From Muscardinus avellanarius (taxonomy: Eukaryota; Chordata; Mammalia; Rodentia; Gliridae): a stretch of 64,000 nucleotides of DNA. Position numbers and translations under genes: made by a program. Within the stretch, counting starts at the first letter, position 1; each line of letters starts with the position of its first letter. The stretch is from NCBI GenBank assembly GCA_963383645.1, contig OY726565.1:30064034-30128033 (forward strand). Direction: 5' to 3'. The notes beneath the pieces were generated by a model, which ran no database searches, had not been told where the DNA came from, and saw only the letters and a list, made by a program, of their open reading frames with translations. Shown piece after piece: positions 23,150-33,511 of this stretch.

Positions 23150-23400
23150 TATTTTAATAAGAGAAGACAGTATGTGTGTTTTGAAGAGGTTGTGGGATCG
23201 AGCACTCAGCAGCAATGAGTTTTACCTCCCCTCCAAGAGCAGAGGCCCATAGCCTCACCATATAGAGCAGGATCTGCTGTTCCGAGCGCAACATGAACCC
23301 TAACACAGCATAGAGGAGTGTGGTGGCTAGGCACGCTGAGCTCCCTGGGATGTCTGGCTTGGCTTCCTGCCAGTGCTGCTGGCCTCCCTCCACCACACCC
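23150..23400 (-). repeat. Segment A, copy 1, of the old composite element
   Basis: Partner of 18836-19090. On the minus strand it ends 'cttctcttattaaaatatat', immediately before the second YY1-like start. The old element therefore looks like two head-to-tail units, each starting with the YY1-like motif and ending in segment A. Confidence 0.6.
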
Positions 23401-23735
23401 GGATCATTTTTCTTACAAGGTATATTGTTAAGAGTCCCCAGCATGTGCAGCTGAAGCAGTCGTTGATCTAATTCCTCCTGGTATGTTCTTCCAAAAATCA
23501 CTTTTCTTGCTTGGCAAGTACCTCCTTGTCATCTTGCTTCTAATTCTGCCATTATCCACTCTCTCTTCTGTATTCTAGATAGGAAGCCACAGCTGGAAAT
23601 GGCTCCTAAAGTTGTCCCAATCAGGTATTAAACCAAATTCTGGTGTCCAGGGCTTCTCCAAGGAATGCATGTCCTTTTTGGCAGCTGCGGTCACCAGTGC
23701 GACCGTGGATGCCACCATCTTGACCGTCTCCCCTA

Positions 23736-23876
23736 CTATTTATTTTTGAAATAGTGTCTCACTAAATTGAAGAGGGCCTCACTGAGTGGCTGAGGCTGGC
23801 TGTGAACCTGTGATCTACCAGTCTCAGCTTCCTAAGTACTGGGACTATAAGCATGTGCTACCACACCTGGCTTGAT
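23736..23876 (-). mobile_element. B1 half of the split B1-dID
   Basis: Reverse-complement linker 'tatttatttttgaaatagtg' followed by the B1 head ending 'ccacacctggct'. Partner of the dID piece at 17783-17857. Confidence 0.85.
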
Positions 23877-23914
23877 ATATTTTTTTAAACATGCCAGAAA
23901 AATTTTTTAAGTTG

Positions 23915-24115
23915 GGAAAAGTGACACATGTCCATAATTCTACATCTGAGGCTAAGATAGGAGGATCACAGATTTAAGGCTGGCCTCAGAAATTAGTGAG
24001 ACCCTCTATCAACTGAGACTCTGTTTCAAATTAAAAATACATTTTTAAAAAAGGGCTGGGGGCATATCTCAGAGGTAAAATGATGCTAGGTTAAATTCCC
24101 AGTAACCCCCAAATA
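23915..24115 (+). mobile_element. B1-dID SINE, diverged
   Basis: 'gttgggaaaagtgacacatg' head, A-rich linker, dID tail 'gggctgggggcatatctcag' to 'attcccagtaacccc'. Confidence 0.82.
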
Positions 24116-24737
24116 TACCCAAAAATTGTCAACAAGAATTACAGGGTTGCATTGATTTACAACTGAGAAAACAAACTAATCTGCTATTTTTCTTAAATCT
24201 TCAGCCCAAGGTGAAAGGAAATTAGGTCTTAATATTGCAGAATCAGGGTGTCTCAACCTCTCTAAATAGAAAAAGTGTTTTTCTGTTACTCTGCTTCTTT
24301 TGAGCTTTTCTCACTCACAACACTCCCTCCCCTCCTCATGCTTGCCTTCAGGAAGGATCTGGGTAAAATGAAGAACAAAGGATTGATGAGATGTCCTTGT
24401 GAGTGAGGGAGATGATCCAAATGTCTGTCTTGTCCTCTGATCTCTATTCTCCACGGCTCTGTCCCTTGTTAGCTTGGCCATTGGTCCTTGGCTAGTCCCC
24501 AGGAAGCTGGTCTTCTCTTGGTTACATGACTTTCCTCCCAGGTCCTACTTCAGCTCTGATTTGCACTGTGGGCCTCCTGTGAGTCTGTCTGAAACTTCTT
24601 TTCAGCCTCTGCCTCAACAGATCTCCTTTTCTGTAGTCTTCTTGATACATCAACTTCAGCCCTGTGAGGCTAAGTCTCCGGCAAATTCACCAGTCAATCT
24701 CTTAGCCCATTCATATCATCATCTCAGACCTATAAAG

Positions 24738-24915
24738 ACTGAGTTGTGCACGCTGGTGCACACCTATAATCCCAGTACTTGGGATGCTGAGACAGGATGG
24801 TGGGCAGATTTGAGGCTGGCTTCAGAAATTTAGCAAAACCATGTTTCAGAATAAAAAATAAAAAGGATTTAGAGTGTATCTCAGAGGTAGAATGCCCCTA
24901 GGCTCAATCCCCAGT
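24738..24915 (+). mobile_element. B1-dID SINE
   Basis: 'cgctggtgcacacctataat' head through 'ctcaatccccagt', with a (GGAA)n tail. Confidence 0.88.
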
Positions 24916-24956
24916 TAGGAAGGAAGGAAGGAAGGAAGGGAGGAAGGAAGGAAGGG
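24916..24956. repeat. (GGAA)n microsatellite
   Basis: Tetranucleotide repeat grown from the A-tail of the preceding SINE. Confidence 0.95.
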
Positions 24957-25030
24957 ACAACTATACCACTTATGATAACTTGGATATAACTATTGCAAAG
25001 GATTTCAAAAGCAAAGTTGGGATTCCTTTC

Positions 25031-25424
25031 AGTCCACATTCTCGCAGTTATAATCTAAAGACCTGACTACACAACTTAAAGGAAAGAAAATAAATTTTTT
25101 AATGGTTTCAGGTTCTCTCCATGTGAGGTTAGGGATAGTATACCTCAGATCAAGGTTGCAGGAAACAGTGAGCTGGAGAGCACATGGACTATGCTCCTCA
25201 TATATACGGTTATATATAATTCCAAAGGCCATATCCCCAGGTACCACCCTCTCCAGCCAAGCACTACTGGTCCAGACCAGCACCCAAATAATCCCATTAC
25301 AATGGATTTTTGGATGTACCCACTGCTTCACTGCTGGGATTACAACTTTCATGACTTAATTACATCAACTCCAAATATTAATAAATGGGCTCTTTAGTGG
25401 ATATTTTATAGCCAACTATTACAG
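25031..25424 (-). mobile_element. MaLR-type solo LTR
   Basis: Same family and orientation as 50684-51104: 'gcagttataatctaaagacc' start region, 'ctgggattacaac', 'catgacttaattacatcaac', then 'agccaactattaca'. No internal region adjoins it, so it is a solo LTR. Confidence 0.65.
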
Positions 25425-25990
25425 AATTTAATGGATTAAGTATGTTCCTCTTCCTTCTCAGAACACGACAGAATTTCTGGGTATCTTCTCTAACATCAGG
25501 GTCCATGGTCAGCTTGAGAACTCTCAGCCACGTGTATTTATCTAGATACCGTCTGCTATTGCTGCACTAATGTGCAACACTGCTGTACACCTGCCACGCT
25601 GTCTTGACATCATATGCTAAGGTGGTCTCTTTATAGGCTTCCAAGGGGGGGGGGTGATCTAATATTCTCCTGCTTTAGGAATTTCCTTTACGCTAAACAA
25701 CAAGATTTATATCCAAAGATGCGGGACCAGTTTGGGAAGTCTAACCACATATTTGATTTAGATCTTCCTCAAATTCTCTGAGAAAATACAGTGATTTCAT
25801 ATTTCTTCCTTTTGGGAAGAAATATATTTTCAACTTGCCCAACTACTTAAAGGGAGAGGACACTTGTCTCAGTCTTAATAGCAAAGAGTTAAAAAAAATT
25901 TCTTTACAATGAGAAAAAGTTGTGATCTGAATCAGCTAGATGAGGGCTTCGCAAAGAAACTGAACTTGGAATTGGACGTAGAGACAAACA
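25425..25990. other. Intergenic DNA, nothing assignable
   Basis: Unassigned unique sequence between the MaLR LTR and a (TTA)n tract. Confidence 0.5.
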
Positions 25991-25992
25991 TG

Positions 25993-26233
25993 TATTTATT
26001 ATTATTATTATTTATTATTATTATTAATAATAATATTATTATTATTATTAGTGGTACTGGAGTTCCTGGAAACCCTTCTACCTCCGGGTTATATTCCCAG
26101 ACCTATTTCTTTACTTTTTTTATTTGGAAATAGGATCTTTTAAGCCAGCGCAGCTGGCTCCGAACCTTCGCGATCCTTCTGTCTATGCCTCCCAAGCGTG
26201 AGGATTACAAGCGTGCGCCACCACACCCGGCAA
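25993..26233 (-). mobile_element. B1-dID SINE with a (TTA)n tail
   Basis: The reverse-complement A-tail has become (TTA)n (25993-26050). dID and B1 complements follow, ending 'gcgccaccacacccggc'. High CpG retention indicates a young copy. Confidence 0.9.
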
Positions 26234-26799
26234 CATGTATTATTTAAATAGCTTGAAAATATTATTTCTGCTTTTTCCAATTGTTAAACTCAAGAAACAG
26301 TTTTCATTTTTGTATCAGATGGCGATGATGTTGATTGGTTGATGAGAAGTAGTCTCTCACATGAATGGCAATGGAGTAAACATGGAAGCTGGGGAGGGTG
26401 GGAAGGACAGAGACATCTCTATTTCTGCTATCCTTCCACTAGCCAGTGCTGCGGACACATTCTTGTTTGAAACCATAAATTATTAGCCTTTTTGAGGTGC
26501 TAAATTTTTGTTAATACTTGCAAAATGGTACAGTTTATTGCACATATTTTTCTCTGTTCAAATATTAAAGTTGGCATACATTATAACTCAAGTTCAAACC
26601 TTTTTTTCATTTCTTTGTATTTAGTTAGAAGAGTTAGCTCAGACACAATTGAAGTTATTTATATGGGTTATTAGAATAAAAAGGTGGCCACATTCCTTAA
26701 TTTGTGGTACCATACTAAGCAATTGAATGTATCCTCTATCTTACTACTGACTTAAGAGCTTTTGTGGTACACATAAATTATTCATATATTTACTACATT

Positions 26800-26996
26800 T
26801 CGCTGGGCATGGTGGCACATGCTTGTAATCCCTGCTCTTGGGAGGTGGAGACAGGAGGATCACGCAGGTTCGAAGCCAGCCTCTCTGCCTTAAGAGACCC
26901 TATTTCCAAATAAAAATATAAAAATAGGTCTGGGAGTGTAGCCCGGACATAGAAGGGCTTCCAGGAACCCCAGTACCATATATATATATATATATT
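26800..26996 (+). mobile_element. B1-dID SINE ending in (TA)n
   Basis: 'gctgggcatggtggcacatg' head to 'ggaaccccagtacca', with a (TA)n tail at 26977-26996. A 96-codon minus frame here is antisense SINE sequence. Confidence 0.9.
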
Positions 26997-27071
26997 ACAT
27001 TTCTTACAAATACCTTTGTTTGGTGGCAGGAAACTTTCTTCTACAAACAGGTTAGGTACAAGGCAGGAATA

Positions 27072-27507
27072 TGTTGGGAGCACTGTTAGTCATCTGCTTT
27101 GAGGTCATCTCAGTCCAGCTTAAGAAGGGCACAAACTGCCCACCCAAGTGGGATTGTTTGCATGCAGACAAGTTTCCAAGGACCAAATGGACCAATAACC
27201 AGGAACCCTGACTGATAAGCAAAGACCTTGACAGTTTCCTTGTTTACCCTTTCCTTTCCTGATTTATCTGTGTCTACCTTAGTGTTATTTTCTGGATCAC
27301 TGCATGATTGCTTTGCTATTTCCTGTAATGAATAATTTCTTATAATTTTTTTGTTATAACCCTCAATAAAAGCAAGATGCTAATGGAAGGACAGTAGGTC
27401 AGTCCCCAGCAAAGGAAGTCACATATCAGCATCTTTATATCGCTTTCCATTGAGTGGATGTGAAATAAAGCATTACTGATAGAGTGGTGATGATTGGTCT
27501 TTCAACA
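27072..27507 (+). mobile_element. Candidate ERVK/IAP-like solo LTR
   Basis: A ~436-bp segment begins TGTTGGGAGC, the start typical of IAP and other ERVK LTRs, and ends 'tctttcaaca' (TG...CA termini). Inside are 'gaccaataaccagg' (CCAAT), 'ccctcaataaaagcaag' and 'gtgaaataaagcattac' (AATAAA signals). No viral coding sequence adjoins it, so it is a solo LTR if real. I could not find a 6-bp target duplication; the right flank is a (GA)n tract. Confidence 0.6.
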
Positions 27508-27509
27508 AC

Positions 27510-27511
<2 letters not shown>

Positions 27512-27566
<55 letters not shown>
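27512..27566. repeat. (GA)n microsatellite
   Basis: Pure GA run of about 55 bp. Confidence 0.97.
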
Positions 27567-27572
<6 letters not shown>

Positions 27573-27701
27573 CAGAAAAAGCCTATTTTCATTTTAAACT
27601 ATCTTACCTATATATTATACACCTTAGTATAATATAGAATGAAAATAAAAAGAAGCTATGAATTTTGTTGTTTTAAATTATATATTAATTAGAAAATGTT
27701 A

Positions 27702-28110
27702 GCCGGGCATGATAGTATACGCCTATAATCTCAGTACTTGGGAGGCTGACACAGGAAGATTACAGGTTCAAGACCAGCCTCAGCATCTTAGCAAGACTCT
27801 GAACAACATAATAAGATCCTTCTTCAAAATAAAAATAAAATCTGGTTGGTGGCACACTCTTGTAATCCCAGCACTTGGGAGCCTGACACAAGAGGATCAC
27901 AGTTCACGGACAGCCTCGGCTACTTAGTAAGGCCCTTTGAAACCCAGTGAGACCCTGTTTCAAAATAAAAAATAAAAAATAGGGCTGGTGGTGTAGCTTG
28001 GAGCTAGAACGCTCCTGGGTTCATCTCTAGTACTGCAAAAAAATAAAAAAAATTAAATAAAATTGGGCTGAGCTGTACCTCAGAGATAGAATGTGTCTGG
28101 GTTCAATCCA
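27702..28110 (+). mobile_element. B1-dID with a second B1-dID nested in its linker
   Basis: The outer B1 head (27702-27838, 'gccgggcatgatagtatacg') reaches its A-rich linker. A complete second B1-dID (27842-28040) intervenes, then the outer dID tail resumes at about 28064 ('gggctgagctgtacctcaga'). Same-orientation insertion into an A-rich target. Confidence 0.82.
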
Positions 28111-28174
28111 AGAAGGAAGAAAGCAAAGAAGAAAGGAAAAAGAAAGGAAGGAAGGAAAGAAGGAAGGAAGGAAA
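28109..28174. repeat. (GGAA)n/(GAAA)n tract
   Basis: Purine-rich simple repeat derived from the outer SINE's tail. Confidence 0.92.
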
Positions 28175-28184
28175 AGTGTAATTC

Positions 28185-28605
28185 TACCAGCCATAAAAAA
28201 AAAAATGGTGTTATTTGTAGGAAAATGAATAGAACTGGAGAATATAAGTGAGATTCGTCAGTCTCAAAATGTCAAGGGTCATAAATTTTCTCTCATGTGT
28301 GGAAGCTAGAAAAAAATAGGCAGTATATGGGAATTATAATAATGTAGAGAGACCTGGAGCATAGTTGTTAGGGGTCAGGGGAGAGGGGAAGAGGCAGGAT
28401 TGAAGAAGGAAATCTGAATACAGTGGTAATATGTGAAGGTGTTCCTACCAACCTCACTCACTCAGGTGGGAAGGAGGAGAGGAGGAGAGGGGAGCAGGTG
28501 ACATGTGGACGGAAGCACACAAACAGCTGAGTACATGTGTTTTTATCACTGGGAACCTCATTATCATGTATACTTGCAATGCACTAATAAAATAATTTTT
28601 AAAAA
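28185..28605 (+). mobile_element. 5'-truncated LINE-1 3' end
   Basis: Typical L1 3'-end text: 'aggaaaatgaatagaactgg', then 'attttctctcatgtgtggaa', a G-rich tract and 'cttgcaatgcactaataaaa' before an A-rich tail. Differs from the L1 at 53.3 kb and from the 9.0/38.3-kb pair, so a third L1 3' UTR type is present. Confidence 0.75.
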
Positions 28606-29572
28606 ATAAAAATAAATTGAAAATAAAACAAAATAGCTCAGTAAATAGCCTTGGTATTTCATTATTTTCTCTTAATCTCCTTACACATTATGCTATCTAT
28701 GTTTCAAGAGCTCATGGGGTCCTCTGAATGCTTGCTCTCTTTGAGAGCATTCTTTAATTCATTCATTATACAATGAGATTGTTTTATGGAGATGAAAAAA
28801 GAGGACCAAAGGGAAAAACACAGGGAGTCTTAAGGACTTATGGCTTGGTTCATATTAATGAAACTGCTTCAGAATCATACACAATGCATGGCAATGTTTC
28901 TCTATGTGAGAGAATAAAATAGTAGTTATATACATGATTTTCACTTTATCTCATGTACAGGGCCTGCACGGGTTAAAAGCTTTAATCTGTTAAACTATTT
29001 CAGAAGAGGAATTTAAATTTATTTTGGCCTTTCCTCTGCATGTTTTATGTGGAATCTGTTCCTTTCTGGTTTTCCCATCTGGAGAGTTGGTGAGCTTAGC
29101 AAGTAAATTTGGTTTCTTGAACCTCCTTGTTCTCATTTCATTTAATCATGTAAAAATGTCAGAGAAAAATAGATCACTGCAATAAAAGAACTACGGTCTT
29201 TGAAGTAATAATAATAAAATTAAAAATTACTCCATTTGCTAGTATAGCTTTTCTCCAGGCTCCAAAACTGATTCACTTGTAAAATTATAGACAAATAGTA
29301 CTTGAATCAATTGAACAAAATTCACCTTAATAAAAATCAAATCCAGTTGAGAACAAAGATCCAAAATCTGGAGCCCAGAATAACAGCAACTGTTGCCATT
29401 CAAGAATGCCACTCTTGCAAAGAGGTGGTTTTACCACCCACTCTCTGGCTCTATACATGTGATGCTAACAAGCTCCTTTAAAATTTTTTGAAGGAGGAAG
29501 GAAGATATGTATGTTTCATTGAGTTATATGGTGTTGATAATTCTGGGATTTTTTTCATTACAATGCAAATTA

Positions 29573-29575
<3 letters not shown>
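28606..29575. other. Intergenic DNA, nothing assignable
   Basis: AT-rich unique sequence without an assignable repeat or gene. Confidence 0.5.

Positions 29576-29657
<82 letters not shown>
29576..29657. repeat. (GT)n-(GA)n compound microsatellite
   Basis: GT run 29576-29614 passes directly into a GA run 29615-29657. Confidence 0.97.
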
Positions 29658-29659
<2 letters not shown>

Positions 29660-29797
29660 AATATACCTAGAAAAAGGTCATGAAAGATGCAACATTAACT
29701 TAGTTCTTGGATCCAAAGAGTGAGATTACAAAGAGAAATTTTTTTTTAATTTTATATACTCCTATATCTGTTTCATTTCCCTATAAATAGTATACTT

Positions 29798-30003
29798 TTT
29801 TGCAGTACTGAGGATAAAATCCAAGGGCATTCTCCCTCCAAACTGCATTCCCAGCCCCATTTTTTTATCCTTTATTTTGAAAAAGGGTCTCATTCAGTTG
29901 CAGAGGTCCTCACTAAATAGCTGAGGCTGTCCCCGAACCTGGATCCTCCTGTCTCAGCCTTCCAAGTACTGGGATTACAAGCGTGCCCACCATGCCTGGC
30001 TCT
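29798..30003 (-). mobile_element. B1-dID SINE
   Basis: 'gcagtactgaggataaaatc' dID complement, linker complement, B1 head ending 'gcccaccatgcctggct'. Confidence 0.9.
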
Positions 30004-30174
30004 ATAATTTCTAAATTAAGAAAAAAATGTATTGTTTACATGAAAACATCACAAAACATAGAAATGTACATGTGAGGGCTCTTCCTTCAAATTTCTCCAG
30101 ATCAGAAAATAAATAAATTTTGTTTACATTGGAAAAAAAACTAAACTTTGCATTTGATTTCATTTTCCTTTATA

Positions 30175-31345
30175 TAGTACTTCTAGTCCATCAGTGAAAT
30201 CTGCTGGTTCTATCCCCCAGAACATACCCTGAACCCAGGTGGTTCTCACCTAATCCATCACCATCAGCCTGATCTGAGCCATATTGTTGACTCTAGGATA
30301 CTACAGGCACCTACTGCTCAATGTGCTTTCATTTCGCTGTACAAAATCAATTTTTTATGCTGCAGTGAGATTTCTGCTCCTTACTCTAAGTTACTTATAT
30401 CAATCCCCAACTCAAAGACCTCTCCACATGACCCAAAGGACAATGTCCATCCTCCTTATCACCACTGGATCTGGTTCCTGTTTTTCTTTTGATCTCTACC
30501 TACTGCCACTCTCTCTGTCTCATTTTGGTCTGCCTGCTATTCATTAAACACATCAAGCTCCTTCTAGTCCCCATGCTTCCCTTAGTTTGATAGGGCTGCC
30601 ATAACAAAATACCAGAGACAGGGTGTGTTAAATAACCAAAATGTATTTTCTCACCATGTATAATGTTAGAAGCACAAGATCATGGATTTGGTAGGTTTGG
30701 TTTCTTCTGAGGATGCTCCCCGGCTTACACGTATTTGCTTTTTTGCTGGGTTTTTACATGGTCCTCTCCATCTGTGTCTCTGTCCAAATGTTCTTTTTTT
30801 TAGAAGGATATCAATCATACCAAGACCACCCCTATGACCTAATTTTGCCTTAATTTCCCCTTTAAACACCTTATCTCCAAATACACTCATATTCTGAGAT
30901 GTAGAATTAGGACTTACACATTTGAATTTATACACACATACATGGAGGTGCTGGGATGAGGATTTACACATATGAATTTGTGGAGTCACAATTCCACCTT
31001 AAGAATTCCCCTGGTTCATTCTTTATATCATCCCATCTTCTGCTCAGGTTAACTTCTTCTTTACTTACAATAGCACACATATCCTCTTCCCTCCATGCCT
31101 TTTCTCACTCCAGAGCACCTCAATCGCTTTGTAGTACTGTAAGACGTTTTTACACTTTCCATTGTTTCTTCATCCTACATGCAGCAAAAATGCACAAACA
31201 TACATTCACCTGCATATGCACACACCTGTAAAGGGATTTTTACATCTATCTTATTTTTTGCTATCTAATTTATTGCTGTATATCTAATGTATAAAATTGC
31301 ACCAGGAATATTATAGGAATTCAAAAATGTTTATTTAATGAACCA
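30175..31345 (+). mobile_element. L2 LINE 3' end split by an MLT1-like LTR
   Basis: L2 landmarks in order: 'tcagtgaaatctgctggttc', 'tccatcaccatcagcctgat', 'tttcattttggtctgcctgc'-like text, a break at 30581-31002, 'cttttctcactccagagcac', and the L2 terminus 'ttgctgtatatctaatgtat' to 'aaaaatgtttatttaatgaa'. The arms are collinear, so the LTR landed inside the L2. The open frames here are decayed remnants. Confidence 0.7.
30581..31002 (-). mobile_element. MLT1-like MaLR LTR inside the L2
   Basis: Antisense MLT1 order: 'gatagggctgccataacaaa', 'gtaggtttggtttcttctga', 'acatggtcctctccatctgt', 'tctccaaatacactcatatt', then 'atatgaatttgtggagtca'. A partial internal duplication of the last block ('gacttacaca-tttgaattt') is visible. 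Confidence 0.72.
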
Positions 31346-32070
31346 TTTTATAGATTTTTGCGAGGAAATATTCAGAAAGTCTTTCTAATATCATGGAAGT
31401 ACTGGGTAATATTCAATTAGATAAATGTATTATATAGACCATGCACAAAAATGAGCATTGATAAGTGTTACTGAGGGTCATATTTGCTAAAATTAATGTT
31501 TGGTATTGATAATTTAACAACAAATTTAACATAATTTTTACAATGATTTATGTAGTTTACTAATTATGTACTGATTTAGAGTACTTATTCTCAATGAAGG
31601 GATATTTTGTACACCCAGAAGACATTTAGTGAAGTTTGGGCTACATGCAGTTGTTAAAAATAAGGTAAGGATGCTCCTGACATCTAGATGACAAGGAAAT
31701 TATTAGATATCCAATTCAAAATATAGCCTTATAGCCTCTTTCAACAAAGAATTATTTAGTGTAAAATGTCAATAGTGACAATGTTGATAAACTTTGCTCT
31801 AAAGAAATTTAAATCAGAATAACAGAAAATCTTCAATTGATTCACCTCTAATTCATTCCATGATATATTTTAGATAAATAATAGATCATATATAATAAAA
31901 TATCAATATATCTGTTTTTTTAAATATTCCGAGTCTGAGATACTACCAGATAAAATTGCAAATAAGTGGTCCTTATTCTAAAAAGTTTTTCACTTTTCTC
32001 CTTTTGTTTCACTCCCTTTTGATACTTTTTCTATCCCTATCTCTGTGAGATATTAAAGGCCTTCATGGAC
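31346..32070. other. Intergenic DNA, nothing assignable
   Basis: AT-rich unique sequence; no repeat or gene recognised. Confidence 0.5.
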
Positions 32071-32235
32071 TAGACGTGGTGGCATATGCCTAAAATTCCA
32101 GTACTTGGGAGGCTGAGACAAGAGCCAGGCCTCAATAACTTTGTGAGACTCTGAACAACTCAAGGAGGCCCTGTTTCAAAATTGAAATGGAGCTGGGGAT
32201 GGATATAGCTCAGAGGTAGAATGCCCCTCACGCTC
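32070..32235 (+). mobile_element. B1-dID SINE
   Basis: 'gactagacgtggtggcatat' head, short linker, dID tail 'ggatatagctcagaggtaga' ending early at 'aatgcccct'. Confidence 0.85.
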
Positions 32236-32865
32236 CCACACACAGCCCTAATGTTTCTCTCCCAACTCCACTCTCCAGGATTCAGAGCTTTCACTAGCAA
32301 CCATCTGTGTTCTGACCTCACCTGGACTATGCCCAGATTGCCAGATTGCCTAACAAGATTTTTCACTTGCATAAATCATCCCAAAATGCTAGTACATTAT
32401 GAACAAGTCTAGCAACAACAACAAAAAAAAAAAATTGCAAAACTCTACATTTAAGTGTTATCAATGAAATTTCACCAGGACAGAATTAGGTGATTTAGCA
32501 AAGTTTATATTGAAAGATCTGGAATCACTGAACCCTTCAAACTCACCATTGGGTTGTACTGTACTGAAAGCTTAATGTCCCAAGTTCAAAACATAATAGA
32601 CCAACCAAACTTTAGCTGGTAAGCAATATTTCAAGTATAAAAAATTGTTGGGAGCCCAGAATAGTTGTGTATTAATTCCTATAGGTACACTGGTAAATCA
32701 CTATATTTAAAAGATTCACCAAAATGGCTAGAAATCCTAAAATCTTATTTTATATGGAATAACTAATGAAATTTGAAATTTATGGCAGAAAAAAGCACTT
32801 AGAATAGAAAGAATATCAGTCTCTAAATGTTTGTGCAATGGCTAATTTTAAAAGAAAAGGCAAAA

Positions 32866-33080
32866 AGCCAGGTGTAGTGGCACACGCTTTTAATCCCAGC
32901 ATTTGGGATAATGAGACAGGAGGACTGTGGTTCGTGGACAGCGTAGCGTCAGCTACTTATTGAGGCCCTCTGCAACTTAGGGAGACTCTGTTTCAAAATA
33001 AAGAATAAAAAATATGGCTCAGGGTATAGCTCAGAGGTAGAATCCCCCTGGGTTCCATCCCCAGTACCAACCCCCCAAAA
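32866..33080 (+). mobile_element. B1-dID SINE
   Basis: 'gccaggtgtagtggcacacg' head to 'ggttccatccccagtacc'. It lies just left of the composite element's target site. Confidence 0.92.
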
Positions 33081-33110
33081 TTAAAAAAGCCAAAAAAATC
33101 CCTTACTTTA

Positions 33111-33511
33111 TTATATATTTTTTATTTTTTTATTAATTTATTTTTTAAATTGGTGCATTGTAGTCATATATCAATCACATTGGAGTACAAGACTTGAGAG
33201 GATATACAAGCACACATCATCCAATTAGCCCTCCTCCAGACCCCATCCCATTCCCTCCCCCTCCCTCCATCCCACGCTTCTTTGGTGATTTACTTTGATA
33301 CATTTGTTTATGTACCTCCTGCGTTTTAAAGAGGCTCCGTCCTCCAGTATTACATACCCTCTGATTGGTCACATTAGTTGCTTCACTATAGGGCCCTTTC
33401 TATAGCTCAACCTCTTCCTGTTGCCCTTTTCCTCCTAGTTATTGCTGATTAGGAGAAGCGTCTGATTTATATTTTCTGCGATATTTCTCTGTGCATGCTG
33501 CGTTGCAAGTA
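33111..33511 (-). other. 3' domain of the complete composite copy
   Basis: In plus orientation: A-tail complement, 'ttggtgcattgtagtcatat', a pyrimidine tract and 'ctctgattggtcacatta' (inverted CCAAT). Collinear with 21946-22313 and with 17858-18240. The end pairs with the terminal ~150 bp of the L1 at 53190-53340. Confidence 0.8.

Larger units (their letters stand above)
17858..23735 (-). mobile_element. Old copy of the VNTR composite retrotransposon, split by a young copy
   Basis: Minus-strand element. The 5' end near 23735 reads 'gacggtcaagatggtggcat'. About 0.6 kb follows, then a second start-like site near 23137 ('gtcaagatggcggtaacggc') and ~170-190-bp monomers at 23105-22541. These continue past the young insertion at 19340-19090. 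Then come segment A, a later B1-dID, a short VNTR (18244-18560) and an L1-like 3' domain with A-rich tail (17858-18240). Flanks are 'ccctattattt...attttt' (17850-17873) and 'ccctactatttattttt' (23731-23747), a degenerate target-site duplication. No open L1-type ORF. It is the most diverged copy seen. Confidence 0.8.

Noticed and set aside
17783..23876. Reading 17.8-23.9 kb as a single segmental duplication or inverted gene
   Set aside because: Target duplications and restored continuity at each junction explain it as successive retrotransposon insertions.
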